Shown here: in pieces, positions 9,302 to 18,046 of the stretch
How the letters are laid out: every line of letters begins with the position of its first letter
How positions within the stretch are numbered: position 1 is the first letter of the stretch
DNA from: Candidatus Mcinerneyibacterium aminivorans
GTDB lineage: Bacteria > Macinerneyibacteriota > Macinerneyibacteria > Macinerneyibacteriales > Macinerneyibacteriaceae
Length of the DNA stretch: 64,000 bases
Reading direction: 5' to 3'
Assembly: GCA_008086245.1 (NCBI GenBank)
Contig: VSIX01000029.1
Span: forward strand, 1 to 64,000
Program-made: the position numbers and the translations under genes
Notes under the pieces: generated by a model
What the model saw: the letters and a program-made list of their open reading frames with translations, nothing else
Told to the model about the DNA's origin: nothing
Databases searched by the model: none

Positions 9302-10030
9302 TTGAGGGTTGATGGAAGAAAACTTGATGAATTAAGAGATATTGATTTTACCACGAATTTTATAAAATATCCCGAAGGATCTGTGCTCATAGAGTGGGGC
9401 GGTACAAAGGTGTTAACCAATGTAACAATTGAGGAAAGTGTCCCGCATTTTTTGAGGGGGCAAAATGAAGGATGGATTACTGCAGAGTATGCAATGCTTC
9501 CCCGATCAACTCAGGATAGAAATATCAGGGAAAGCAGGAAGGGACATTTAAGTGGAAGAACTATGGAAATTCAGAGACTTATCGGCAGAAGTTTAAGAGG
9601 GGTAATTGATAGGAAAAATATTGGAGAGCGTACATTGTGGGTGGATTGTGATGTGCTTCAGGCAAACGGCGGAACCAGGGTTGCTTCTATAACATCATCA
9701 TTTGTAGCTGCATATATAGCTCTAAACAAGTTTACCAAGAAAGGAAAAATTGATAATCTACCTATTGACAAATTTCTTGCGGCTGTAAGTGTAGGGATAG
9801 TAGACGGCAAACCGATGCTGGATCTGTGTTATGAAGAGGATTATAAGGCAGATGTCGATATGAATGTAGTTATGACTGGAAATGGTGATATAATTGAAAT
9901 ACAGGGCACTGCTGAAAATGAGCCGTTTAACAGAAAAGAACTTGATAAACTTTTGGATTTAGCAGAAACTGGTATAGAAAAAATTGTAAAAATGCAGAGA
10001 GAAATAATTTTTAGTTATGAAGACAAATAA
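9302..10030 (+). CDS. rph: Ribonuclease PH
   Basis: 242 residues. I chose TTG 9302 because AGGAGG lies six bases before it and the product then begins MRVDGRK, the usual N-terminus; a TTG 18 bases upstream lies inside hslV. Phosphorolytic 3'-5' exonuclease that trims tRNA 3' ends. Typical blocks: ITAEYAMLPRST, GRTMEIQRLIGRSLR, DCDVLQANGGTR and VDMNVVMTG near the phosphate site. It overlaps rdgB by 14 bases, the same pairing as in Bacillus and other bacteria. Confidence 0.95.
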   Translation: MRVDGRKLDELRDIDFTTNFIKYPEGSVLIEWGGTKVLTNVTIEESVPHFLRGQNEGWITAEYAMLPRSTQDRNIRESRKGHLSGRTMEIQRLIGRSLRGVIDRKNIGERTLWVDCDVLQANGGTRVASITSSFVAAYIALNKFTKKGKIDNLPIDKFLAAVSVGIVDGKPMLDLCYEEDYKADVDMNVVMTGNGDIIEIQGTAENEPFNRKELDKLLDLAETGIEKIVKMQREIIFSYEDK

Positions 10031-10631
10031 AATATTAGTTGCAACTCAAAATAGAAATAAATTTAGAGAAATTGTAAAATTAAATACTATTGATAAGTTA
10101 GAGTTTCTTTATAAAAAAAATTTAATTGATATAGTGGAAGATGGCAATAATTTTTTTGAAAACGCATATAAAAAAGCATATGAAACTGCTAAATATTACA
10201 GGATGGTATCAATGGCGGATGATTCGGGACTGGTAGTGGATGCTTTAAACGGAGCTCCCGGAATTTATTCTGCCAGATATGCAGGAAAAGAAAAAAACGA
10301 TAAAAAAAACAATACCAAACTATTGAGAAAATTAAAGAATAAATTAAATAGAAAAGCAAGATTTAAAGCCATTATAGTCCTTGCCAGACCTGATGGTAAG
10401 TACTGGAAGGCTGAAGGTGTTTGTGAGGGTTATATAACAACCGAACCTAAAGGTGAAAATGGTTTTGGTTATGACCCTATCTTTAAAATTGACAGATTTA
10501 ATAAAACAATGGCTCAGCTATCACTTGAAGAAAAAAATCTAATTAGTCATAGGGGAAAATCAATCAGAAAGATGCTTGATAAAATAGATCAAAATTTTAC
10601 TGAAATATTTAAGGGGGGAATCAATGAGTAA
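10017..10631 (+). CDS. rdgB: XTP/dITP diphosphatase (RdgB/HAM1)
   Basis: 204 residues. Hydrolyses deaminated purine triphosphates to monophosphates, cleaning the nucleotide pool. Motifs: VATQNRNKFRE at the N-terminus, MADDSGLVVDALNGAPGIYSAR, GENGFGYDPIF and a C-terminal SHRGKS. Translation is probably coupled to rph through the 14-base overlap. Confidence 0.95.
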   Translation: MKTNKILVATQNRNKFREIVKLNTIDKLEFLYKKNLIDIVEDGNNFFENAYKKAYETAKYYRMVSMADDSGLVVDALNGAPGIYSARYAGKEKNDKKNNTKLLRKLKNKLNRKARFKAIIVLARPDGKYWKAEGVCEGYITTEPKGENGFGYDPIFKIDRFNKTMAQLSLEEKNLISHRGKSIRKMLDKIDQNFTEIFKGGINE

Positions 10632-11007
10632 TAATTGCTTTGTTTGTGGTAAAAATAATTCTGATGGAATGAAAGTAGAATTTGTTCTTGAAGACAAAAA
10701 AGCTTACAGTGAATTAATTTTGGATAGAAGATTTGAGGGCTGGAAAGGGATAGTTCACGGAGGAATCCTTGCTACTTTACTGGATGAAGTAATGGCTAAA
10801 GCATGTATCGCTGCAGGTTATGAAGCGGTTACTACCAATATCGAAACTAAGTTTAAAAAACAGGTTGAAGTAAATGAACAAATATATCTTGAAGGAAAAG
10901 TAGTTAAAAAGCGTAAAAAACTTTTGTACACAGAGGCAACAATTAAAATAAATGATAAAATTCATGTTAAAGCGAATGCTAGATTTTGGATAAAAAGTAA
11001 ACTTTAA
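10624..11007 (+). CDS. Hotdog-fold thioesterase, PaaI-like
   Basis: 127 residues overlapping rdgB by eight bases, with GGGGGG just upstream. VHGGILATLLDEVMAKA is the hotdog helix with the family's acidic residue, and IETKFKKQV the following strand. The N-terminus CFVCGKNNSDGMKVEF is shared by a subset of small acyl-CoA thioesterases. Substrate unknown. Confidence 0.8.
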   Translation: MSNNCFVCGKNNSDGMKVEFVLEDKKAYSELILDRRFEGWKGIVHGGILATLLDEVMAKACIAAGYEAVTTNIETKFKKQVEVNEQIYLEGKVVKKRKKLLYTEATIKINDKIHVKANARFWIKSKL

Positions 11008-11024
11008 TGGGAGGTTCAGGAGTT

Positions 11025-11333
11025 TTGAATATAAAGAAATATTTAAATATTCTTTTATTAAGTATAATTATATTATTTTCATTTTTTCTTCAGAATGCCA
11101 GTTTCATAAATATAATTGTTTTATTCGCTGGCATTCTTTTAATCTGGCTTGCACTTCGTAAAGCTGTGCTAAGCAGAAATAAAGATGTAAATTTTGTGGC
11201 CATATTTGGAATGATAATAATTGCTTATGAAATGTTTAGCCTGTACGGGTTTTGGAAGGGAATTACACTAACAGTGGGTATATCTCTGATGTTTAAATCT
11301 CTTATTCGAATTTTTCAAAAACTTAAAACATAA
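11025..11333 (+). CDS. Small hydrophobic membrane protein of unknown function
   Basis: About 102 residues from TTG 11025, which has GGGAGG ten bases upstream; an in-frame ATG at 11007 overlaps the previous stop (TAATG) but has no ribosome site. Three or four closely packed membrane segments are separated by a short basic loop (LRKAVLSRNKD). I do not recognise the family. It is the last gene of the topA operon and faces the convergent cyclophilin gene six bases away. Confidence 0.55.
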   Translation: MNIKKYLNILLLSIIILFSFFLQNASFINIIVLFAGILLIWLALRKAVLSRNKDVNFVAIFGMIIIAYEMFSLYGFWKGITLTVGISLMFKSLIRIFQKLKT

Positions 11334-11339
11334 AGCATT

Positions 11340-11933
11340 TTATTCCTTATAAATTACATCTTTAATGATAACATTTTTTTTGGGAACATCGCTTACTTTG
11401 TAATTATCTTTTTTTACAGTTTCAGTTTCTAAATTAGCGATTTTATCTACGACTTTCATTCCTTCAATAACTTTTCCAAAAACACAATATCCGTATCCGC
11501 TTTTTGTTTTGTTTTTATGGTCCAATCTCTTATTATGCTTTAAATTAATAAAAAAGTGTGATGTGGCACTATCAATTTTATCAGTCCGTGCCATAGCTAT
11601 TGTACCTCTTTTATTTTCCAATCCATTATCCGCTTCATTTTCAATAGGTTTATAAGTTTGTTTTTGATCAAGATTTTTTTTTATTCCTCCCGCCTGTATA
11701 ACAAAATTAGGAATAATCCTATGAAATATAGTATTATCATAAAAGTCATTATTAATATATTTTTTAAAGTTTTTTACAGTTTTAGGTGCTTTTTCAGGAT
11801 ATAAAGCTATTTTAATATTCCCCATATTTGTTTTTAATAAAACTGTTGGATTTTCAACTTTATTTTTCTTTTGAATCATACTGCAACCTCCGATTATTGT
11901 GCCTATAATTATAAAAATTAATAATTTTTTCAT
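11340..11933 (-). CDS. ppiB: Cyclophilin-type peptidyl-prolyl isomerase, lipoprotein
   Basis: 197 residues. A lipoprotein signal with lipobox IIGGC (Cys16) precedes a full cyclophilin domain: MGNIKIALYPEKAPKTVKNF, FHRIIPNFVIQAGG, GTIAMART and the substrate-pocket region FFINLKHN. It should catalyse proline isomerisation in envelope proteins, anchored to a membrane outside the cytoplasm. The conserved aromatic and Arg of the active site (FHR) are present. Monocistronic, with its own promoter and an AAAGGAGG ribosome site. Confidence 0.9.
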   Translation of the reverse strand: MKKLLIFIIIGTIIGGCSMIQKKNKVENPTVLLKTNMGNIKIALYPEKAPKTVKNFKKYINNDFYDNTIFHRIIPNFVIQAGGIKKNLDQKQTYKPIENEADNGLENKRGTIAMARTDKIDSATSHFFINLKHNKRLDHKNKTKSGYGYCVFGKVIEGMKVVDKIANLETETVKKDNYKVSDVPKKNVIIKDVIYKE

Positions 11934-11959
11934 TTTAACTCCTCCTTTGTTACATTATA

Positions 11960-11988
11960 ATTATAATTTTAAAAATTAAATCATTCAA
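11960..11988 (-). promoter_or_regulatory. Promoter of the cyclophilin gene
   Basis: Read on the minus strand: TTGAAT (11988-11983), 17-base spacer, TATAAT (11965-11960). Confidence 0.6.
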
Positions 11989-12006
11989 TAAAAAATAAGA
12001 ATTATA

Positions 12007-12034
12007 TTGTAATAATATATATTAAAAGTATAAT
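12007..12034 (+). promoter_or_regulatory. Promoter of the MATE transporter gene
   Basis: TTGTAA (12007-12012), 16-base spacer, TATAAT (12029-12034); divergent from the cyclophilin promoter. Confidence 0.55.
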
Positions 12035-12069
12035 ATTGTTCGTATTTAAAAATATGAAAGGTATTTTGT

Positions 12070-13428
12070 ATGGCTCAGGATCTAACAAAAGGTAATATTT
12101 TTAAAGAATTAATAATAATGTCTATTCCCACTATGATAGGTTTTAGCTTTCAGATGATATATGATTTAGTTGATCTGTTCTGGATAGGGAAAATTTCAAG
12201 TGATGCAATAGCAGGTGTAACGATATTTACAACCATATTCTGGGTTGTAGAAGCATTAAATGAGATTATAGGAGTGAGTTCCATTTCTCTTATTTCACAG
12301 GCTTATGGTAAAAATGATAGGCTTAAAACTAATAAAGCTATAGAACAAACTATAACATTTAAATTCATAGTTGCAATAATTGCTGCAGTTTTGTTGAGTA
12401 TTTTTTTAAAACCGTTTATGAATTTTTTTGGTACAGCAAAAGTTGTTAATTATGGTCTGGAATATGGTTATATAAGATTGTTTTTTCTCCCCATCATGTT
12501 TTCTTCATTTTCTGTTAATACTGCTCTTCGCTGCATAGGAGATGCTAAAACTCCCATGAAAATAATGATTTTTGCCAGCATTATAAATATATTTCTGGAT
12601 CCATTTTTAATATTTGAAAAGGTTCCAGTATTAAATATTAATGGTTTGAATTATGGAATAAAAGGAGCGGCAATAGCAACAATAATTTCTCAATCTGTAG
12701 CTTTTTTTATCGGTATGTATATAATATTTTCCGGTAAGGAGGGTATCCAGCCTAAACTGAGAAATCTCTTTAAACTTAACTGGATGATTGATAAAAAGTT
12801 GATTACAATTGGGTTGCCAAATGGGATTCAGGTATTTTTAAGAAATTTATCTCATGCTGTTATATTAAAATATGTCTCTTTATTTAGCAGTACCGCAATA
12901 GCGGCTTTTGGAATAGGTGGAAGGATATTTGGATTTGCATTTATGCCCTTAATCGGGTTTTCAATGGGAGGTTCGGCCATTGTAGGACAGTCCCTTGGAG
13001 ATGAGAATGTTAAAAGAGCCAAAAAAACTGGGTTTATGGCAGGGTTTATATTGATGGTTGTAATGCTTATTTTTTCGATTTTTGTTATATTCTTTGGGAA
13101 AGAAGTTATAGGAATTTTCTCATCGAATTCTGATGTAATAATGCTGGGAGCGCAGTTTTTAAAATTTGGCACAATAGGACTGGTTTTCATTGGATTTGGA
13201 TATGGTTTAGCAACTGTATTTTCGGGATCAGGTTATAATATTCCATTTTTGATTTCAACAACCATATCAAGATGGCTTATTCAGATACCCGTATTGTTTA
13301 TGGCTGTAAACCTTCTGAATCTTTCAATAATCTGGGTCTGGCTTTCGTTTTTATTTGGAGATATTGTAGAATTAATAGTTTTTTCAATATTTTTTAGGGA
13401 TAAGCGGTGGAAGAATAAAAGAGTTTGA
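12070..13428 (+). CDS. MATE-family cation/drug antiporter
   Basis: 452 residues, about twelve membrane segments in two homologous halves. The start MAQDLTKGNIFKELIIMSIPTMIGF and LVDLFWIGKI are typical of MATE proteins, and the second half repeats the pattern (LITIGLPNGIQVFLRN). Exports organic cations or other compounds using a Na+ or H+ gradient; the substrate cannot be told. Ribosome site GAAAGG is modest. Confidence 0.9.
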   Translation: MAQDLTKGNIFKELIIMSIPTMIGFSFQMIYDLVDLFWIGKISSDAIAGVTIFTTIFWVVEALNEIIGVSSISLISQAYGKNDRLKTNKAIEQTITFKFIVAIIAAVLLSIFLKPFMNFFGTAKVVNYGLEYGYIRLFFLPIMFSSFSVNTALRCIGDAKTPMKIMIFASIINIFLDPFLIFEKVPVLNINGLNYGIKGAAIATIISQSVAFFIGMYIIFSGKEGIQPKLRNLFKLNWMIDKKLITIGLPNGIQVFLRNLSHAVILKYVSLFSSTAIAAFGIGGRIFGFAFMPLIGFSMGGSAIVGQSLGDENVKRAKKTGFMAGFILMVVMLIFSIFVIFFGKEVIGIFSSNSDVIMLGAQFLKFGTIGLVFIGFGYGLATVFSGSGYNIPFLISTTISRWLIQIPVLFMAVNLLNLSIIWVWLSFLFGDIVELIVFSIFFRDKRWKNKRV

Positions 13429-13436
13429 TGGAAAGA

Positions 13437-13453
13437 GGAGGGCTAAGCCCTCC
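13437..13453. other. Short GC-rich hairpin between convergent genes
   Basis: GGAGGGC pairs perfectly with GCCCTCC across a TAA loop. It lies between the convergent MATE and Hsp20 genes but has no T run on either side, so it may slow polymerase or protect 3' ends rather than act as a classical terminator. Confidence 0.55.
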
Positions 13454-13469
13454 GGAATGGAAAACGAGC

Positions 13470-13886
13470 TTAGCTTGTTGATATATTAATTCTTTTATAA
13501 GTATTTTCTTTTTTCGAAAGTTTGATTTCTAATAATCCATTTTTAAGATTCGCATCAATATTATCCCTATCAACTGTATCCGGGAGTTTGAATTTTCTTT
13601 CTAATTTTCCATTTGTGATTTCTCTTCTGCAGTAGTCTTTATCTTCTTCATCCAAATTTCTATTTGCTGTTATATTCAAAATATTATCATCCAGAGTAAT
13701 CTCCAAATCATCTTCGGTTATTCCGGGCAGTTCTGCAATAATTTTGAATTCATCTTCCAGTTCTTTTATATCAACCGGAAAACGGTCACCGTAATTTAAA
13801 TTTTGATTAGCTATATCATTTCTTAAAAAATTTTCGAGAAGATCAAAACTATCATCATAAACATTTCTTAATTTTAAAAGTGTCAT
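13470..13886 (-). CDS. Small heat-shock protein, Hsp20/alpha-crystallin family
   Basis: 138 residues. ATP-independent holdase that binds unfolding proteins. The alpha-crystallin domain begins near residue 40 (FKIIAELPGITEDDLEITLDDNILNITANR) and ends with the signature DANLKNGLLEIKLSKKE, in which the usual A-x-x-xNGVL appears as ANLKNGLL. The C-terminal IxI-like anchor appears as INIST. Ribosome site AAAGGAGGA. No CIRCE operator is visible upstream. Confidence 0.92.
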   Translation of the reverse strand: MTLLKLRNVYDDSFDLLENFLRNDIANQNLNYGDRFPVDIKELEDEFKIIAELPGITEDDLEITLDDNILNITANRNLDEEDKDYCRREITNGKLERKFKLPDTVDRDNIDANLKNGLLEIKLSKKENTYKRINISTS

Positions 13887-14326
13887 AGTATCCTCCTTTA
13901 TTTTTATTTTATTTCAACAACACAGTTATATATAAAGCATATTGCATGCCAGATTAAAATAGAAGTGAAAAGAAAATTGTAACTTGTATCTAATTAGTAA
14001 AATATAAAAAAAAATAATTTAAATATTTATAAGTGATATTTTATATTAGGGTAAATATTATACAATGGTTTACACAAAGGGGTGGGTAATAATTACACAT
14101 TTGCAAATTTCTGATTGAAGGAATAAGCGGATGGATTTAAGGAATTTTCCATCCTATTGTTTACTTTAAGATTTTAAACATGCAAATATTTGATTTAAAA
14201 GATCGTACCGCCAATAATATAATTCTCACATATAAACTTTTATACTCTTGAAGGAATTCAAATATAATTTGTAAATTTACTAAATATTAAGTATAATAAG
14301 TTTATTAAAATAGAAGAGGAGATAAT
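13887..14326. other. 440-base intergenic region between divergent genes
   Basis: No open frame of note. It holds the leader of the Hsp20 gene (minus), an isolated hairpin at 14129-14154 (GGATGGA pairs with TCCATCC across 12 bases) and the promoter of the PD40 gene at its right end. The central part includes a purine-rich stretch (AAAGGGGTGGG) at about 14077-14087. A small RNA is possible but I see no proof. Confidence 0.5.
14269..14297 (+). promoter_or_regulatory. Promoter of the exported PD40 protein gene
   Basis: TTGTAA (14269-14274), 17-base spacer, TATAAT (14292-14297), then AGAGGAG and ATG at 14327. Confidence 0.65.
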
Positions 14327-15316
14327 ATGAAATTTAAGGTGTTTTTAATGGTTATTTTGTTAATTTTTGTTTTATTTGCATCAGTTAATGCAAAAGGAGA
14401 TTCGGATACTAAACTATTGGATAGAAAAGGAATGATAATTGGAGAAAATCCTCCAAAAGATAAACCCGAATTGTTTGCAAAAGGGATAGTGTCTACTGGT
14501 ATGTTTGAAAGAGATATAACTTTCTCTCCCGATTACAGCCAGTGTTATTTTCGTATACAGCTTGGAGGGAGGGCAACGATTATTACATTAAAACAAAAAA
14601 ATCGTAAATGGACCAAACCGCATGTAGCAGAATTTTCCGGTATTTATAATGATATGGAGCCTCATATATCTCCGGACGGCAAGTATCTTTATTTTGTTTC
14701 AAACCGTCCCATGGATGATTCGAAACAGCCATTAGATGAAACTAATATCTGGCGAATGAAAAAAAATGGCAAGAAATGGGGCAAGCCAGAACCTTTAGGT
14801 GAAAAAATTAATGGACGGGGAAATGTTTACTATCCTTCTGTAACTAAAAATAATCAGCTCTATTTTACACGAAGGGATGAAAATAATAATGAGTATATTT
14901 TTGTATCTGATTATGAGAATGGCAAATTTAAAAACCCTGTCAAGCTTCCCGATACAATAAATTCCGGAAAATATCAGTTTAATGCAGCAATATCTCCCGA
15001 TGGAGATTATATAATTGTTCCTGTATTTGGACGTAAAGATTCTATAGGAGCTACCGATTATTATATATCCTTTAAAAAAGATGATAAATGGGGAAAACTA
15101 AAAAATCTTGGATCAATGATAAATTCTGAAAAATCCGAATATGCTCCCTACATAACTCCTGATGGTAAATATTTATTTTTTCAATCTCAACAGGGAAGTA
15201 TAAAAAATATGGAAAAGATGAGTTATGAAAAATTAAAAAAAATATTTAAAAATCCCAGGAATGGATTAAGCGATATTTACTGGATAAGTACAGAATTTTT
15301 ATATGAATTAAAATAA
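14327..15316 (+). CDS. Exported PD40/TolB-like beta-propeller protein
   Basis: 329 residues with a signal peptide ending near VNAKG (about residue 23). The body consists of propeller blades with the PD40 signature ISPDGKYLYFVSNRP and YITPDGKYLFFQSQ, plus ISPDGDYIIVPV. Such proteins bind partners at the cell envelope (TolB-like) or act as surface propellers. No enzyme motif is visible. Monocistronic. Confidence 0.75.
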   Translation: MKFKVFLMVILLIFVLFASVNAKGDSDTKLLDRKGMIIGENPPKDKPELFAKGIVSTGMFERDITFSPDYSQCYFRIQLGGRATIITLKQKNRKWTKPHVAEFSGIYNDMEPHISPDGKYLYFVSNRPMDDSKQPLDETNIWRMKKNGKKWGKPEPLGEKINGRGNVYYPSVTKNNQLYFTRRDENNNEYIFVSDYENGKFKNPVKLPDTINSGKYQFNAAISPDGDYIIVPVFGRKDSIGATDYYISFKKDDKWGKLKNLGSMINSEKSEYAPYITPDGKYLFFQSQQGSIKNMEKMSYEKLKKIFKNPRNGLSDIYWISTEFLYELK

Positions 15317-15461
15317 TAAATATTATTCTTGGATTAAGTTTTCTTATTATATATCACTAAAGTAATATAAAATTCAATTATAGCTTATAATATCAATTAA
15401 TATCTCTAAAATTGTTATACATCGGTAATATTTGTAATGAATTTAATTCACGTTGTCTATC

Positions 15462-15490
15462 TTGAAAATTTAAAAATTATATAATATACT
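15462..15490 (+). promoter_or_regulatory. Promoter of the CBS-domain gene
   Basis: TTGAAA (15462-15467), 17-base spacer, TATACT (15485-15490), followed by an AGGAGGGG ribosome site. Confidence 0.65.
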
Positions 15491-15519
15491 AGAATAATAA
15501 ATATTAAAAGGAGGGGTTT

Positions 15520-15972
15520 ATGAAAACAATCGAATCAATTATTAAAAAAAAGGGAGATGAGGTTTTTTCAATTGGGGATGATAAAAAGCTACTTGAAGCT
15601 GTAAAATTATTGAATGAAAAAAAAATAGGGGCTCTGCTAATTTTAAATGACAAGAAGCAAATTGAAGGTATTATAAGTGAAAGAGATATTCTGCGGGAAG
15701 TTGATCATGATGAAGGGATAATTAAAAATGTCGATATTAAAAATGTTATGACAAAAAAAGAAAATATAATTGTTGCTCATTTAAAAGATGATATAGATTA
15801 TGCAATGAGTGTTATGTTGAAGAATAAAATTAGACATTTACCCGTATTGGATGAAGAGGGAAATCTTGAGGGTATCATTTCTATTGGAGATGTATTGAAA
15901 AGTGAATTAAACGAATATGATAGGGAAAATAAATATTTAAAGGATTATATTAGCGGGAAATATCCCGTTTAA
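15520..15972 (+). CDS. Tandem CBS-domain protein
   Basis: 150 residues made of two CBS motifs (about 10-65 and 75-135): LNEKKIGALLILNDKKQIEGIISERDILRE and NKIRHLPVLDEEGNLEGIISIGDVLK. CBS pairs bind adenine nucleotides and usually regulate a partner protein. No enzymatic domain is attached. It stands just upstream of the hydrogenase operon but has its own promoter, so a functional link is only positional. Confidence 0.9.
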   Translation: MKTIESIIKKKGDEVFSIGDDKKLLEAVKLLNEKKIGALLILNDKKQIEGIISERDILREVDHDEGIIKNVDIKNVMTKKENIIVAHLKDDIDYAMSVMLKNKIRHLPVLDEEGNLEGIISIGDVLKSELNEYDRENKYLKDYISGKYPV

Positions 15973-16027
15973 GTATGAAAAATCAAATCGGGGAAATCAG
16001 CTAATGGGGAAATTTAATTTTTTTTTC

Positions 16028-16056
16028 TTGAAAAACATTAAATATTATTATATAAT
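16028..16056 (+). promoter_or_regulatory. Promoter of the 15-kb hydrogenase operon
   Basis: TTGAAA (16028-16033), 17-base spacer and a perfect TATAAT (16051-16056), about 43 bases before the first start codon. No further strong promoter was noticed inside the operon down to 31.2 kb. Confidence 0.75.
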
Positions 16057-16098
16057 TGATTAATTGTGAAATAATTAATTATTTATTTGGGGTTAATT

Positions 16099-17175
16099 AT
16101 GGTAAATAGAGTTTTTCAAATTAAAATTACTGATTGGGTTTCTTTTTTGGAAGACATGTATCGGGAGTATGATATTTATGCCCCCCAGAGTTTTGAGGAT
16201 AAATTATACTTTGAATTCCTTGATAAATCAGATATAAAAAATATTTCCTATAGAGATATAGCCTACAGAACAGTGCAGCCTATAAAAATATTTTTTCTTC
16301 CAGTTGGAGAAACGGTTTCAAATACTTCTAATTCAGAAGAAATTGATAAAAATTATAAAAAGAAGATTCTTGTTGGATTGAAAGCATGTGATTTAAATGC
16401 ATTATCAATTTTAGATGAGGTATATCTGGATGAAGATTTTATAGATCCATTCTATAAACATAGAAGAGAAGATACCATTATAATAAGCAGTGACTGCACC
16501 GATCCTTTAGAGTCCTGTTTCTGCACTGAAGTTGATTCACAACCGTATCCTGTTAAAAATTTTGATTTAAATCTTTCATTGGTTGATAATTATATTTTGA
16601 TTGAAGTTGGATCAGAAAAAGGGCAGAAATTAATAGATGAATATGGAAAAGATTACTTTAAAGAAGCAAATAATGGTTTAATAGATAAGAGAGAGCAAAA
16701 TAGAGAAAAAATAAAAAGTAAAGTAGAGGAAATTAACACTGAATTTGCAACAAAGGATTCATATGATCTAATACTTAAAGGAAATTATGAATCTGAAATT
16801 TGGGAGGAACTTGCAGAGGATTGTGTTGAATGTGGGGGGTGTACTAATATTTGTCCTACATGTCACTGTTTTATACTTGTGGATGGTGCAAAGGGCGAGG
16901 AATTCTTTAAAAATAAATACTGGGATTCATGTCAATTAGATGATTTTACAAAAATGGCTGCCGGTGAGGATCCAAGGGATGAAATATGGAAAAGGTTCAG
17001 AAACCGTTATTTTTGCAAATATAATTATAAACTTGATAATTTTAATATCATTGCCTGTACTGGATGCGGTAGATGTATAGAAGCCTGTCAGGGTGATATA
17101 GATAAAAGAGAGGTTTTAAAAAAAGTTAGTGAAACTAAAAAAAACAAAAAGACAAATCGGGAGGAAGTAAACTAA
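16099..17175 (+). CDS. Sulfhydrogenase beta (HydB/AsrA)-like iron-sulphur subunit
   Basis: 358 residues from ATG 16099, with GGGG six bases upstream. The N-terminal 230 residues include GLKACDLNALSILD and SDCTDPLESCFC, typical of the HydB/AsrA family. The C-terminal part has two [4Fe-4S] motifs, CVECGGCTNICPTC and CTGCGRCIEAC. In sulfhydrogenase and anaerobic sulphite reductase this subunit passes electrons between the flavoprotein and the catalytic subunits. First gene of the operon, directly followed by its natural partner, the flavin/NAD(P)-binding gamma subunit. Confidence 0.85.
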   Translation: MVNRVFQIKITDWVSFLEDMYREYDIYAPQSFEDKLYFEFLDKSDIKNISYRDIAYRTVQPIKIFFLPVGETVSNTSNSEEIDKNYKKKILVGLKACDLNALSILDEVYLDEDFIDPFYKHRREDTIIISSDCTDPLESCFCTEVDSQPYPVKNFDLNLSLVDNYILIEVGSEKGQKLIDEYGKDYFKEANNGLIDKREQNREKIKSKVEEINTEFATKDSYDLILKGNYESEIWEELAEDCVECGGCTNICPTCHCFILVDGAKGEEFFKNKYWDSCQLDDFTKMAAGEDPRDEIWKRFRNRYFCKYNYKLDNFNIIACTGCGRCIEACQGDIDKREVLKKVSETKKNKKTNREEVN

Positions 17176-17225
17176 ATTAAAATTATAATAACATACAGGT
17201 AAAACCATAAAAATGGGAGGGATTA

Positions 17226-18044
17226 ATGAAAGAAAACCCTTATAATCCAATAAAGGCAAAAGTTGATGATGTAATAACGGAATCATCAACAATTAAAACA
17301 TTAAAGTTAATCCCTGAAGAAAATTTTAGTTTTCAAGCTGGAGAGTTTATCGAACTAACCGTTCCAGGTGTTGGAGAAGCTCCCTTTACACCATCATCTT
17401 CACCTTATAATACAGAGTCCTTAGATGTTACTGTAATGGAAGTTGGACGCGTAACAAGAAAAATTCATAATATGAAAAAAGGGGATATTACAGGTATCAG
17501 GGGACCATTAGGCAAAGGTTATCCTATTGAAAAATTTGAAAATAAGGAAGTACTTCTTCTTGGGGGAGGAGTTGGTATGGCTCCAATTCGTTCCTTATTG
17601 CTTGAATTAATCCATGATACAAGCAGGTTTGAACAAATATATTTGTGCTACGGATCAAAAACACCATCAGATATTATTTATAAAAATCAGTTTGAAAAAT
17701 GGAGAAATGTTAAGGGATTAAAAGTTTTAAGAACTGTCGATGAGCCTGATGAAAATTGGGAGGAGTGTGTAGGAGTTGCTACGGTGCTACTAGAAAAAAT
17801 TGATATCAATGTAGAAAATAGTGTTGCAATTGTCTGCGGACCTCCTGTAATGATGAAATTTGGAACTTACAGTCTTCTTGATATGGGATTCAAATCGGAA
17901 GATATATATTTATCGATGGAAAGAAATATGTCCTGCGGTATAGGTAAATGCGGTCACTGCGCTCTTGGTAAATATTATGTATGTAAAGATGGTCCAGTAT
18001 TTACCTATGAACAAATAAAAGACATTCCGGAGAAATGGGTATAA
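17226..18044 (+). CDS. FAD/NAD(P)H-binding oxidoreductase (HydG/AsrB-like gamma subunit)
   Basis: 272 residues of the ferredoxin-NADP reductase superfamily. An N-terminal FAD barrel contains PFTPSSSPYN. The Rossmann half contains GGGVGMAPIRSLL, CYGSKTPSDIIYK and VCGPPVMMKF. A C-terminal CGIGKCGHC...C binds [2Fe-2S] as in PyrK and sulfhydrogenase gamma. It should exchange electrons between NAD(P)H and iron-sulphur centres, giving the operon a pyridine-nucleotide entry or exit module. The product here is the sulfhydrogenase subunit, not the radical-SAM HydG. Start has GGGAGGG upstream. Confidence 0.88.
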   Translation: MKENPYNPIKAKVDDVITESSTIKTLKLIPEENFSFQAGEFIELTVPGVGEAPFTPSSSPYNTESLDVTVMEVGRVTRKIHNMKKGDITGIRGPLGKGYPIEKFENKEVLLLGGGVGMAPIRSLLLELIHDTSRFEQIYLCYGSKTPSDIIYKNQFEKWRNVKGLKVLRTVDEPDENWEECVGVATVLLEKIDINVENSVAIVCGPPVMMKFGTYSLLDMGFKSEDIYLSMERNMSCGIGKCGHCALGKYYVCKDGPVFTYEQIKDIPEKWV

Positions 18045-18046
18045 TT

